Positions 1-5,760 of a DNA stretch of 8,543 nucleotides are shown piece after piece. A program made the position numbers and the translations under genes. Source of the stretch: an uncultured Eubacteriales bacterium (GTDB lineage: Bacteria > Bacillota > Clostridia > UBA1381 > UMGS1253). The stretch is taken from contig URQR01000084.1 in assembly GCA_900550065.1 (NCBI GenBank), forward strand, positions 1-8,543, in the 5' to 3' direction. Under the pieces are notes generated by a model, which did not search any database, was not told where the DNA came from, and was given only the letters and a program-made list of their open reading frames with translations. Each line of letters opens with the position of its first letter. Position 1 is the stretch's first letter.

Positions 1-22
1 GCCCTCTCAAGCGACGTGTTTT

Positions 23-51
23 AGTATACCACCCCACATCCTCTTTGTCAA
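23..51 (-). promoter_or_regulatory. strong sigma-A promoter firing leftward out of the window
   Basis: Read on the minus strand, a perfect -35 TTGACA (46-51) is followed by a 17-nt spacer and a -10 TATACT (23-28). Just upstream, at about 52-71, lie two long A-tracts on the minus strand, resembling an UP element. Transcription should start near position 15-16 and leave the window at once, so its target is not visible. It could serve a protein gene or a stable RNA. The elements are seen directly; activity is inferred. Confidence 0.7.
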
Positions 52-143
52 GCACTTTTTTTGTTTTTTTTGTGAAAACTTTAAAATGGTGCGCTTAGGG
101 ACGGGGAGGGGCTGTTACATATATTAGGAAGAACTTTATTCTG

Positions 144-172
144 TTGCTATTTTGCCTCTTTTAGGGTATACT
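144..172 (+). promoter_or_regulatory. sigma-A promoter of rsmA
   Basis: TTGCTA (144-149), a 17-nt spacer and TATACT (167-172) form a good vegetative promoter. Transcription would begin near 179, giving a leader of about 24 nt before the rsmA start codon at 203. It lies inside the longer open frame that begins at 152, which argues against that earlier start. Confidence 0.65.
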
Positions 173-202
173 ATACAAAACAATAATAAGGGCGGGAATA
201 CA

Positions 203-1075
203 ATGGATCTGACATCAATACAGACAATCAATTACATTAGAAATAAGTATGGCTTTCACATGCGGAAAGGCTTGGGACAAAATTTTTTGCAGGATGCAGC
301 GGCACTGGACAATATTATACAGGCAGCCTCTCTGACCCCCGACTCCGGCACACTCGAAATCGGCCCCGGAATCGGCGTATTGACGGCCCGGCTCGCAGAA
401 GCCTCGAAAAAAACCGTCACAATTGAAATAGATACCAACTTATTAGAAGTTTTGGACGAAACACTCGCGCCATATGAAAATATTAAAATTATAAACGCGG
501 ATGTTATGAAGGTTGACCTCGCGGCATTGATTGCAGAGGAGTTCTCTGACTGTGCCTCTGTTTCCATTGCTGCAAATCTTCCATATTATATCACCACGCC
601 GATTTTGACCCGCCTTTTAGAAGACCCCGCCCTGCACGTAAAGGACATTGTCGTAATGGTACAAAAGGAAGTCGCGCAGCGGTTATGCGCCCGGCCAAAA
701 ACAAAAAGCTATTCCGCGCTTTCTGTCCTCGTCGCCTACCACAGCGTACCGGAAATTGTTACAGTCGTACCTGCCTCTTCCTTTGTTCCGCCGCCAAAGG
801 TGGACTCCGCGGTTGTAAAGCTCGCGATGCGTACTACGCCGCCGATACAGCCGCTCAGTGAAAAAGCCGTTTTCAAGACGGTGAGAGCCGCATTCGGCCA
901 GCGCCGTAAAACGCTAATTAACGCGCTGTGCGGCTCCAATTTATATTCTTTGTCAAAAGAAGAAATGAAAACACTTATCACCTCGCTCGGATTTCCCGAA
1001 ACCGTGCGTGGTGAGGAATTAGGCCTGCAAGAATTCTGCGTGCTTTCCGACGCTCTTATAAACAGTTTTAAATAA
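203..1075 (+). CDS. rsmA: 16S rRNA dimethyladenosine transferase RsmA (KsgA)
   Basis: RsmA uses S-adenosylmethionine to dimethylate two adjacent adenines in helix 45 of 16S rRNA during late assembly of the small ribosomal subunit; it is cytoplasmic. The 290-residue product has the family's usual length. Visible motifs are the N-terminal GLGQNFLQD (23-31), the SAM-binding loop LEIGPGIGVL (51-60), acidic E75/D77 and D100, the catalytic NLPYY (125-129), FVPPPKVDSAVV (194-205) and the C-terminal FGQRRKTL (231-238). The ATG at 203 is preferred because a GGGCGGG-type ribosome binding site precedes it and the protein then begins as family members do; the in-frame ATG at 152 lies upstream of the predicted transcription start. 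It is convergent with a YabE-like gene. In Bacillus subtilis yabE, rnmV and ksgA are neighbours (known), but here rnmV is absent from between them and the orientation differs. Confidence 0.97.
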   Translation: MDLTSIQTINYIRNKYGFHMRKGLGQNFLQDAAALDNIIQAASLTPDSGTLEIGPGIGVLTARLAEASKKTVTIEIDTNLLEVLDETLAPYENIKIINADVMKVDLAALIAEEFSDCASVSIAANLPYYITTPILTRLLEDPALHVKDIVVMVQKEVAQRLCARPKTKSYSALSVLVAYHSVPEIVTVVPASSFVPPPKVDSAVVKLAMRTTPPIQPLSEKAVFKTVRAAFGQRRKTLINALCGSNLYSLSKEEMKTLITSLGFPETVRGEELGLQEFCVLSDALINSFK

Positions 1076-1078
1076 GAA

Positions 1079-1105
1079 AAAAGCCGTCCCTGCCGGACGG
1101 CTTTT
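1079..1105. terminator. bidirectional intrinsic terminator between rsmA and the YabE-like gene
   Basis: A perfect 9-bp stem AAGCCGTCC/GGACGGCTT (1081-1089 and 1095-1103) with a 5-nt loop is extended by flanking A:T pairs. It has a short T-run on the plus strand and a longer T-rich tract on the minus strand. It lies 3 nt after the rsmA stop and 20 nt after the stop of the convergent gene, so it can end both transcripts. Confidence 0.9.
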
Positions 1106-1125
1106 GTAGTGCCCAATAATTCTTG

Positions 1126-2178
1126 CTAATCTAAAATATATACCCGAACCTGCCTAGAGCCAAAGCTGAGCGCCTGTGCGCGCGATGCCATGAACAGGTC
1201 TACATGCTTTCCATATACGCCCGTATCCCCAGCGAAGCACTCGCCGTATACATAGGAGCCATCAACCGCCTCAATGTACAAGCGTGAACCAAGCGGAATC
1301 ACGCTAGGGTCCACTGCAACGGTGCCAACCGTCGGCGTTCTACCGAGCGCGGTCCGCGGATTCGTCTTCCCAAGCGTTTCGTAGGAACCGTCATACGCCG
1401 TTGCACGGCAGGTAATCACCCGCGCCTCCGCAAGCGATGCCGAACTCCCGCTCCTTGAAGCAAGCTTCACCGTCGGAGCCGCCACTTCTTTCGTGCCGAC
1501 TGCGACAACCTTGTTGACCGGCTGCTCCACAACCTCGCGGAAAATCTCTTCGCGCTCTACTACCTCTCCGTTTTTTGCCACAACACGGTAGGTCACGTTT
1601 GCAAGCCCGTTTTCGCCCTCTGTCACTACTTTCTTCGTCCCCTTGTCCACAGAGGCCGAATTTTCCTCAATAATTTCGTAGCCAACTACCTCTTCTTCCA
1701 CAACTTCGCTTACGTCCACACGGGCAATATTGATTTGCATGCCCTTTGCCGTCTGTGCGTCAAAGGCCGGCTCGACCTCGTCGTCTCCGTCCAAGGTGAT
1801 ACCGTGCTGCTGTAAGACCGCCCCTACCGTCGGCAGAGCGCTGCGGACTGTTTTTTCTCCGTCCATATCGGAGATTTGAATGTCAAATGCACGTGTGATG
1901 CTGATTTGTCTTGCCTCGCTAATGGGAGTGTCGGCCGCGGCGGATACAATATCCTCCGGCGTAAGTGCAATACCGGCTTCTTTAAGCACGGCACCGACCG
2001 TCGATTTTGTCGTCTTTAAAGTAATTACATTACCGTCGTCAGTTACGGTAACCTCCCAGCTCGCAGCCGCTACCAACGTCATAAAGGTAACAGCAATCAT
2101 CAGGGTAACAATTGTGCCGGTTATCAAAGCTTTGCGAGGGGACAAATGTTTCAAATTCCATTTGTCTAATAAAACCAT
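1126..2178 (-). CDS. YabE-like cell-wall protein (DUF348 x2, G5, 3D domains)
   Basis: This is an envelope protein of the YabE/resuscitation-promoting-factor-like group, expected to be membrane-anchored outside the cell and to act on peptidoglycan. The 350-residue product has a basic N-terminus and a hydrophobic segment (about 17-38), two DUF348-type repeats (about 41-80 and 97-137, each with a TVGAVL motif), a G5 domain (about 153-229) and a C-terminal 3D domain (about 254-349). The three aspartates that name the 3D domain are visible: D290 in AVDPSVIPLG, D318 in AGDTG and D327 in HVDLF. The 3D fold resembles the MltA lytic transglycosylase barrel (known), so cleavage of glycan strands is plausible but unproven. 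The start is ATG, preceded by GGAGG only 4 nt away, a rather tight spacing. The stop is TAG. The gene has its own promoter and a leader of about 120 nt, and is divergent from a VanW/G5 gene. I give no symbol because orthology to Bacillus yabE cannot be proven here. Confidence 0.92.
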   Translation of the reverse strand: MVLLDKWNLKHLSPRKALITGTIVTLMIAVTFMTLVAAASWEVTVTDDGNVITLKTTKSTVGAVLKEAGIALTPEDIVSAAADTPISEARQISITRAFDIQISDMDGEKTVRSALPTVGAVLQQHGITLDGDDEVEPAFDAQTAKGMQINIARVDVSEVVEEEVVGYEIIEENSASVDKGTKKVVTEGENGLANVTYRVVAKNGEVVEREEIFREVVEQPVNKVVAVGTKEVAAPTVKLASRSGSSASLAEARVITCRATAYDGSYETLGKTNPRTALGRTPTVGTVAVDPSVIPLGSRLYIEAVDGSYVYGECFAGDTGVYGKHVDLFMASRAQALSFGSRQVRVYILD

Positions 2179-2211
2179 ACTTCCTCCGTTCTCCGCTTAC
2201 ACAGACCGATC

Positions 2212-2242
2212 GGAACGCAAGCAAACGTTTATTTTGCGCTCC
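2212..2242 (-). promoter_or_regulatory. hairpin in the 5' leader of the YabE-like gene
   Basis: In the minus-strand transcript, GGAGCGCAA (2242 to 2234) can pair with UUGCGUUCC (2220 to 2212) as 9 bp with a single G-U wobble, enclosing a 13-nt loop. No U-run follows, so it is not a terminator. It lies about 34 nt upstream of the start codon in a leader of about 120 nt. I do not recognise a riboswitch class. Confidence 0.45.
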
Positions 2243-2303
2243 AAAGACAGGAACAGTCTGCTAAAGCAAGCGGGTTTACTGCTGTTTGATTTGGGCAAGG
2301 CCC

Positions 2304-2332
2304 ATTCTACCCCCATTTCATACATTTGTCAA
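2304..2332 (-). promoter_or_regulatory. sigma-A promoter of the YabE-like gene
   Basis: On the minus strand a perfect -35 TTGACA (2327-2332), a 17-nt spacer and a -10 TAGAAT (2304-2309) are present. Transcription should start near 2297, leaving a leader of about 120 nt before the ATG at 2178. Confidence 0.8.
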
Positions 2333-2431
2333 GATTATTTTAATATTTTTGTAATATTTTCACTGCCAAATTTCGATTGAAACTGCAAATTTTACGGCTA
2401 TATATACAAAAATAAGCGCAAATCATTTCAC

Positions 2432-2450
2432 AAATGTTACGAAATGTTAA
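2432..2450. repeat. AAATGTTA direct repeat, 10-bp period
   Basis: AAATGTTA occurs at 2432-2439 and again at 2442-2449, exactly one helical turn apart, in the middle of the divergent control region. Read as TGTTAC-N4-TGTTAA, it resembles a WalR-type tandem half-site but is 1 nt too short between the halves. It may be a second regulator site; this is inference. Confidence 0.4.
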
Positions 2451-2489
2451 TACAATCATACCCCCGTTTCCGCAAAATTATACCCGCGA

Positions 2490-2506
2490 TGTAAAATCTA
2501 TGTAAC
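2490..2506 (+). promoter_or_regulatory. candidate WalR (YycF) binding box
   Basis: TGTAAA-ATCTA-TGTAAC matches the published WalR consensus TGTWAH-N5-TGTWAH at every defined position. WalR is the response regulator of the WalRK cell-wall homeostasis system in low-GC Gram-positives, and its known targets are wall hydrolases and related genes. The box lies 46 bp upstream of the -35 of the VanW gene and about 158 bp upstream of the -35 of the YabE-like gene. The match is seen; binding is inferred, and such short AT-rich motifs can arise by chance. Confidence 0.45.
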
Positions 2507-2552
2507 AAACATTTTTGCAATAAAATTGAAACATAAAATTACGTGGTTTTCC

Positions 2553-2581
2553 TTTACTTTGGACGCATTTTGTAGTAAAAT
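2553..2581 (+). promoter_or_regulatory. probable sigma-A promoter of the VanW-domain gene
   Basis: TTTACT (2553-2558), a 17-nt spacer and TAAAAT (2576-2581) give an acceptable promoter with a leader of about 100 nt. An overlapping alternative is TTGGAC (2559-2564) with TAGATA (2583-2588) and an 18-nt spacer. Both place the start in the same short region. Confidence 0.5.
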
Positions 2582-2671
2582 GTAGATAATCTGTGAATAG
2601 TATATACGGTAGATTCATATTAATAAATATACCATATTTAGCATAATCAGATTCAACAGAAATTTTTGCAT

Positions 2672-2678
2672 AAAGGAG
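2672..2678 (+). promoter_or_regulatory. ribosome binding site fixing the GTG start of the VanW-domain gene
   Basis: AAAGGAG lies 8 nt before the GTG at 2687. It falls inside the longer frame that opens with TTG at 2666, so that upstream start is not credible and GTG at 2687 is chosen. Confidence 0.85.
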
Positions 2679-2686
2679 TTTTTTTC

Positions 2687-4471
2687 GTGAGCCAAACCAA
2701 CAATCCTAAAAAAAGGCCCTCTGAAGAAACGGCCTCCGCCCGCGGCAGCGCAGCGCGGAGAAAAAAGAAGGCGTCAAAGAAAAACCCGGCCCTGCTGATA
2801 ACAATTTGTGTCGTCGCGGCGATACTTGTTGGCACTTTGATATTTGGAATGGTCAGCGCGTTCGCAGTCGACAAAAACGTCGTCAGCGACGGCGTGATGA
2901 TCGCTGGGCAGGATATGGGCGGAAAGACGCGCGACGAAGTAATCGCGTATTTATCGGGACTTGAAAACCCATTTGCTTCCTCCAGCGTCACGGTCAAGAT
3001 GAACGACTCCGGCCAAACGCTGACGGTTACGCAGGAATCGGCCGATTTGAAAATTGACGTTGAAAAAACGGCGGATGCAGCGGTATCCTATTCAAAGGGG
3101 AATCTATTTACCGCGCTTGCGGCTAAATTTTCAAAGAAAGACATCAATTATATCCCCGCGTACGACCACAGCAAGCTCGACGCCGCGCTCAACAGCTTTG
3201 CCAAAGAGGTTGGCGGCACGCTCGTGCAACACGAGGTGGAAATCAAAGAGACCGAGATCGTAGTAACACCCGGCAAAGAAGGGCTTGGCGTAGACGTGCC
3301 CGCCGTTAAGGAGCAGGTACTTGGCGCACTTAAGCCCGCGGCACAGGAAACCGTGACGATCAGCAAGGTCAACACAAATCCCGCCGATATCGACGTGGAA
3401 GAATTATACGAAACAACAAAGCGCGACCCGCAGGATGCAAAATATACGCTTGAAAACGGAGAGGTAGTCGTTGCCGACGAGGTGAATGGGCGTGAGATTG
3501 ATGTAGAAAGCGCAAAATCGCTTTTAAAAGGGTTTAAGCCCGGTTCGCAGCCCGTGACAATTCCGTTTATCATGCATGAGGCAGCAGTTAAGGCGGGTGA
3601 CCTGAGTACTGCGCTGTTTGCTGACAGCTTGGGCAGCTTTTCTACGAAATATATGACGTCCAACAAGCCGCGTGCGGCAAACGTTGAATTGGCGGCAAAG
3701 CTGATTAACGGGACGATTCTTCTGCCGGGCGACGAGTTTTCCTACAACGGCTCGGTTGGGCCGCGTACGGCGGCAAGAGGCTTTAAGGCCGCGTCCGTCT
3801 ATGAAAACAACAAAATGGTCGATGGTCTTGGCGGCGGTATCTGCCAGACGAGCTCGACCCTGTACGCCGCTGTCCTATATGCCGACCTACAGGTAACAGA
3901 GCGCCATGAGCACTCGCTCGAAATTACGTACGCACCGCTCGGCATGGACGCAACAGTAGCGTATGGCTCGCTCGACTTCCGGTTTAAAAACAACACGAGC
4001 ATGCCGATTAAAATCACGACCTCGTGGGGTGGCGGCGTTGTCTCCGTCAACATTGTGGGCACGAAGGAAAACAAAAACCGGACGATTAAAATCAATACAG
4101 ATGTCATCAGCTCGACCCCATACGGCACGACAGAGGTAGAGGATAAGACGCTGCCGGCGGGTAAGCGGGTCGAAGATGCGCCCGGCTTTAAGGGGCATGT
4201 GGTAAATACGTATAAAGTAATCTATGAAAACGGTGTACAGGTAGAGAACAAGTTTTTGCACAAGAGCACTTATACGATGGTGAACCGTGTAGTCCGCGTC
4301 GGTACTGCGGCAGCGGACCCGACCCCAACGCCAAAACCGACAGAAGAGCCGGAGGCTACGCCTACTGTGAACACGCCGACAAACGCGCCGACACAGACGC
4401 CGAAGCCAACGCCTACTCCAACGTCCTCTGCGGCAAACAATCCGTCGCCGACACCGCCGGAAGGGCTATAA
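2687..4471 (+). CDS. membrane-anchored VanW-domain protein with G5-like domain and Pro/Thr-rich tail
   Basis: This is a cell-surface protein of the VanW/YoaR family. The VanW domain is named from glycopeptide-resistance clusters, but its biochemical role is unsettled; this chromosomal architecture is common in Clostridia and is not evidence of vancomycin resistance. The 594-residue product has a lysine/arginine-rich cytoplasmic start, one membrane anchor (about 35-60), a region resembling PG_binding_4 repeats (about 65-310), the VanW domain (about 318-444), a G5-like domain (about 477-541) and a low-complexity Pro/Thr tail (about 542-594). The VanW core shows LLPGDEFSYN, then GGGICQTSSTLY with C386, then H407 and H409. 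The G5-like part and the tail suggest contact with, or passage through, the wall. It is divergent from the YabE-like gene, which also carries a G5 domain. It starts at GTG behind a good ribosome binding site, stands alone, and ends at a strong terminator. Confidence 0.93.
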   Translation: MSQTNNPKKRPSEETASARGSAARRKKKASKKNPALLITICVVAAILVGTLIFGMVSAFAVDKNVVSDGVMIAGQDMGGKTRDEVIAYLSGLENPFASSSVTVKMNDSGQTLTVTQESADLKIDVEKTADAAVSYSKGNLFTALAAKFSKKDINYIPAYDHSKLDAALNSFAKEVGGTLVQHEVEIKETEIVVTPGKEGLGVDVPAVKEQVLGALKPAAQETVTISKVNTNPADIDVEELYETTKRDPQDAKYTLENGEVVVADEVNGREIDVESAKSLLKGFKPGSQPVTIPFIMHEAAVKAGDLSTALFADSLGSFSTKYMTSNKPRAANVELAAKLINGTILLPGDEFSYNGSVGPRTAARGFKAASVYENNKMVDGLGGGICQTSSTLYAAVLYADLQVTERHEHSLEITYAPLGMDATVAYGSLDFRFKNNTSMPIKITTSWGGGVVSVNIVGTKENKNRTIKINTDVISSTPYGTTEVEDKTLPAGKRVEDAPGFKGHVVNTYKVIYENGVQVENKFLHKSTYTMVNRVVRVGTAAADPTPTPKPTEEPEATPTVNTPTNAPTQTPKPTPTPTSSAANNPSPTPPEGL

Positions 4472-4476
4472 AAACA

Positions 4477-4508
4477 AAAGCTGTACGGAGTTTATTCCGT
4501 ACAGCTTT
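4477..4508. terminator. bidirectional intrinsic terminator after the VanW-domain gene
   Basis: A perfect 13-bp stem AAAGCTGTACGGA/TCCGTACAGCTTT (4477-4489 and 4496-4508) has a 6-nt loop, with T-rich sequence following it on both strands. It lies 5 nt past the VanW gene's stop and 14 nt past the stop of the convergent membrane-protein gene. Confidence 0.93.
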
Positions 4509-4522
4509 ATTTATTTTGCGGG

Positions 4523-4954
4523 CTACATTTCTTTGTCGTACTTTATCCGATAGTATACGCCGCTCCCAATTACAAACAGGTAGGCAAACACCAAAAGCAG
4601 CACGGCCGCAAGGTCAACCTCCATGAGTGCAAACGCCAGCATCAGCGCACCAAACACAAACACCATAAGGTCAAACGCTTTCGCCTTCGCCCGGTTTCCA
4701 ACCGCAATATTTCGCTCATCTTTTTGTTCAATTTCAATCTGCCGCTCAACGTCCGGATGTTTTCTAACCGCCATACGGCTTACCCAGTCGCCGACACCAT
4801 GCCCGAACAGGCCGCAGCCAACGCCGATACAAAGATATGGCAGGACGCGCCAATAGCGCGCTGCCTCCGGCATGGAGCGCAAAAGTGCGACGCCCCCAAA
4901 GAGTAGTCCGATTCCTACGATGATTTTGACCGCTATTGCTACTTTTTTGCTCAT
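4523..4954 (-). CDS. four-helix membrane protein of unknown function, partner of the XRE regulator
   Basis: I do not recognise a functional family. The 143-residue product shows four hydrophobic segments (about 6-26, 36-54, 94-110 and 114-135) separated by a charged central stretch. That stretch contains EIEQKDERN (K78, D79, E80, R81) followed by an Ala/Lys-rich helix leading into the third membrane segment. Small membrane proteins with such a DER loop often sit next to short XRE regulators in Firmicutes (general knowledge, from memory). Its ATG overlaps the regulator's TGA stop by one base (TGATG), so translation is probably coupled; GGAGGAG supplies the ribosome binding site. A GTG one codon upstream is a possible alternative start. 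The stop is TAG. It is probably the regulated output of the operon, but the substrate or signal is unknown. Confidence 0.85.
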   Translation of the reverse strand: MSKKVAIAVKIIVGIGLLFGGVALLRSMPEAARYWRVLPYLCIGVGCGLFGHGVGDWVSRMAVRKHPDVERQIEIEQKDERNIAVGNRAKAKAFDLMVFVFGALMLAFALMEVDLAAVLLLVFAYLFVIGSGVYYRIKYDKEM

Positions 4955-5154
4955 CACTGCTCCTCCTCATAAATAAAAATATCCTCGATGTTCATTCCAA
5001 AAAAACGGGCAATTTTAAACGCCAATAAAATAGATGGGTTATAGCGCCCATTTTCCAGCGAGCTGATCGTCTGGCGCGATACTGCTAAACGTTCAGCCAA
5101 TTCCTCCTGCCGGATATTCCGGTCTTTTCTGATTTGTTCCAACCGGTTTTTCAC
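4954..5154 (-). CDS. short XRE/Cro-type DNA-binding regulator
   Basis: This 66-residue protein is almost entirely one helix-turn-helix domain of the Cro/C1 class and should bind DNA as a dimer. The recognition region is visible at about 16-38 (QEELAERLAVSRQTISSLE, then NGRYNPS), followed by the usual fifth helix with FFGMNIEDIF (51-60). There is no added sensor domain. The start is GTG with GGAGG 7 nt upstream. It is the first gene of a two-gene leftward operon and overlaps the membrane-protein gene by one base. Its promoter carries two copies of a 16-bp inverted repeat, so autoregulation is the likely arrangement. The family is clear; the target set is not. Confidence 0.93.
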   Translation of the reverse strand: MKNRLEQIRKDRNIRQEELAERLAVSRQTISSLENGRYNPSILLAFKIARFFGMNIEDIFIYEEEQ

Positions 5155-5171
5155 CGTCCCACCTCCATTTT

Positions 5172-5187
5172 GTAAAGCTTGCTTTAC
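5172..5187. promoter_or_regulatory. operator 1: perfect 16-bp inverted repeat downstream of the XRE promoter
   Basis: GTAAAGC-TT-GCTTTAC is a perfect inverted repeat with 7-bp arms. It lies just after the predicted transcription start (about 5189) and before the ribosome binding site of the XRE gene, a classic position for autorepression. Assignment to the adjacent XRE protein is inference. Confidence 0.65.
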
Positions 5188-5195
5188 GTATTTTT

Positions 5196-5224
5196 ATTGT
5201 ATCACGCCTTTTCATTAATGTCAA
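5196..5224 (-). promoter_or_regulatory. sigma-A promoter of the XRE/membrane-protein operon
   Basis: On the minus strand a perfect -35 TTGACA (5219-5224), a 17-nt spacer and a -10 TACAAT (5196-5201) are seen, with a start expected near 5189. Such a near-consensus promoter would need repression to be kept low, which fits the two flanking inverted repeats. Confidence 0.85.
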
Positions 5225-5235
5225 GTATCCTTTAC
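5220..5235. promoter_or_regulatory. operator 2: second copy of the inverted repeat, overlapping the -35
   Basis: Read on the minus strand, GTAAAG-GATA-CTTGAC repeats the layout of operator 1 (GTAAAG-N4-CTTTAC) with one arm mismatch, that mismatch being the G demanded by the TTGACA hexamer it overlaps. The centres of the two sites are 48 bp apart. Binding here would directly block RNA polymerase. Confidence 0.55.
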
Positions 5236-5259
5236 AATAAATATAAATTTTTTCAAATA

Positions 5260-5283
5260 AAAAAAGTGCAGCTGCACTTTTTT
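5260..5283 (-). terminator. terminator of the deaminase gene
   Basis: A GTGC-AGCT-GCAC hairpin is flanked by six A:T pairs (5260-5265 with 5278-5283), and on the minus strand it is followed by a T-run and T-rich DNA. The deaminase stop codon TAA (5282-5284) overlaps its first arm. The GC core is only 4 bp, so strength is moderate. Confidence 0.65.
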
Positions 5284-5698
5284 ATAATTCTATTTCGACC
5301 GGTTCCCATGCAAATGGCAATAAATCCCTTGCCCGCACTTTAATCAGCTCGCCGACTTCATCGCGTACCAATACCATAATATCCGGACAGTATTCAAATA
5401 GCATTTGGCGGCAGTTGCCACATGGCGATACAACATACCCCTCTTGTTTATCATGAACTGCAACAATCGTGTCAAAGGCTCTTTCCCCCGCGGAAACGGC
5501 GCTCCCCATTGTAATATATTCCGCGCACGAACCATGAATCGCATAACAGTTAACGCCTTGATAGATCTTGCCGTTTTTGCACCGAAGCGCACATCCCACC
5601 GTATGCCTGTATACGCCGTCGTCAAAATTTTCTCTTAACACCGCTAATGCAAGGTCAATCAATTTATGGTCCTGTTCTGTTACACTATACCGTCTCAT
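5282..5698 (-). CDS. cytidine deaminase-family protein (blasticidin-S-deaminase-like)
   Basis: This is a zinc-dependent nucleoside deaminase-fold enzyme of 138 residues, the size of bacterial tetrameric cytidine deaminases and of blasticidin-S deaminase. The zinc site is complete: C58 with catalytic E60 in HGSCAEY, and C93 and C96 in SPCGNCRQM. The likely reaction is hydrolytic deamination of cytidine or deoxycytidine in pyrimidine salvage, but the HGSCAEYITMGSAVSAGE stretch also resembles the blasticidin-S-deaminase-like subgroup, so the substrate is open. The ATG at 5698 is chosen because an AGGAAAGGGG sequence (5705-5714) sits at ideal distance; an ATG two codons upstream (5704) is possible, and the earlier start at 5740 is unlikely because it lies in a terminator stem. 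The gene follows the malic enzyme gene in the same direction but behind a hairpin, and I find no clear promoter of its own, so readthrough may drive it. Confidence 0.9.
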   Translation of the reverse strand: MRRYSVTEQDHKLIDLALAVLRENFDDGVYRHTVGCALRCKNGKIYQGVNCYAIHGSCAEYITMGSAVSAGERAFDTIVAVHDKQEGYVVSPCGNCRQMLFEYCPDIMVLVRDEVGELIKVRARDLLPFAWEPVEIEL

Positions 5699-5740
5699 AT
5701 CCATCCCCTTTCCTATGTTAGGCCCGCTCAAACGAAACAA

Positions 5741-5760
5741 ACCGCCCTATATTGGGCGGT
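5741..5760 (-). terminator. terminator or attenuating hairpin after the malic enzyme gene
   Basis: ACCGCCC (5741-5747) and GGGCGGT (5754-5760) form a perfect 7-bp stem with a 6-nt loop, 8 nt past the malic enzyme stop. On the minus strand it is followed by TTGTTTCG, an imperfect T-run. Partial readthrough into the deaminase gene is therefore possible. Confidence 0.7.

Larger units (their letters stand above)
2179..2686. promoter_or_regulatory. divergent intergenic control region
   Basis: This 508-bp AT-rich stretch separates two divergent cell-envelope genes. From left to right it holds the ribosome binding site and hairpin-containing leader of the YabE-like gene, that gene's leftward promoter (2304-2332), a TGTTA direct repeat (2432-2450), a WalR-like box (2490-2506), and the rightward promoter (2553-2581) and leader of the VanW gene. 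I see no coding sequence in it: the plus-strand frame open to about 2380 begins antisense to the YabE-like gene and lacks a credible start. Confidence 0.75.

Noticed and set aside
152..202. N-terminal extension of RsmA starting at ATG 152
   Set aside because: The predicted -10 element (167-172) lies inside it, no ribosome binding site precedes it, and the extra residues are not family-like.
2179..2300. c-di-AMP (ydaO) riboswitch upstream of the YabE-like gene
   Set aside because: The leader has hairpins, but I do not see the conserved ydaO sequence elements, and it is shorter than the usual riboswitch plus expression platform.
2666..2686. TTG start for the VanW-domain protein
   Set aside because: It would place the AAAGGAG ribosome binding site inside the gene; GTG at 2687 is ideally spaced from it.
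2687..4471. Vancomycin-resistance determinant
   Set aside because: Only the VanW domain is shared; there is no vanS/R, ligase or dipeptidase gene nearby, and such proteins are widespread in Clostridia.
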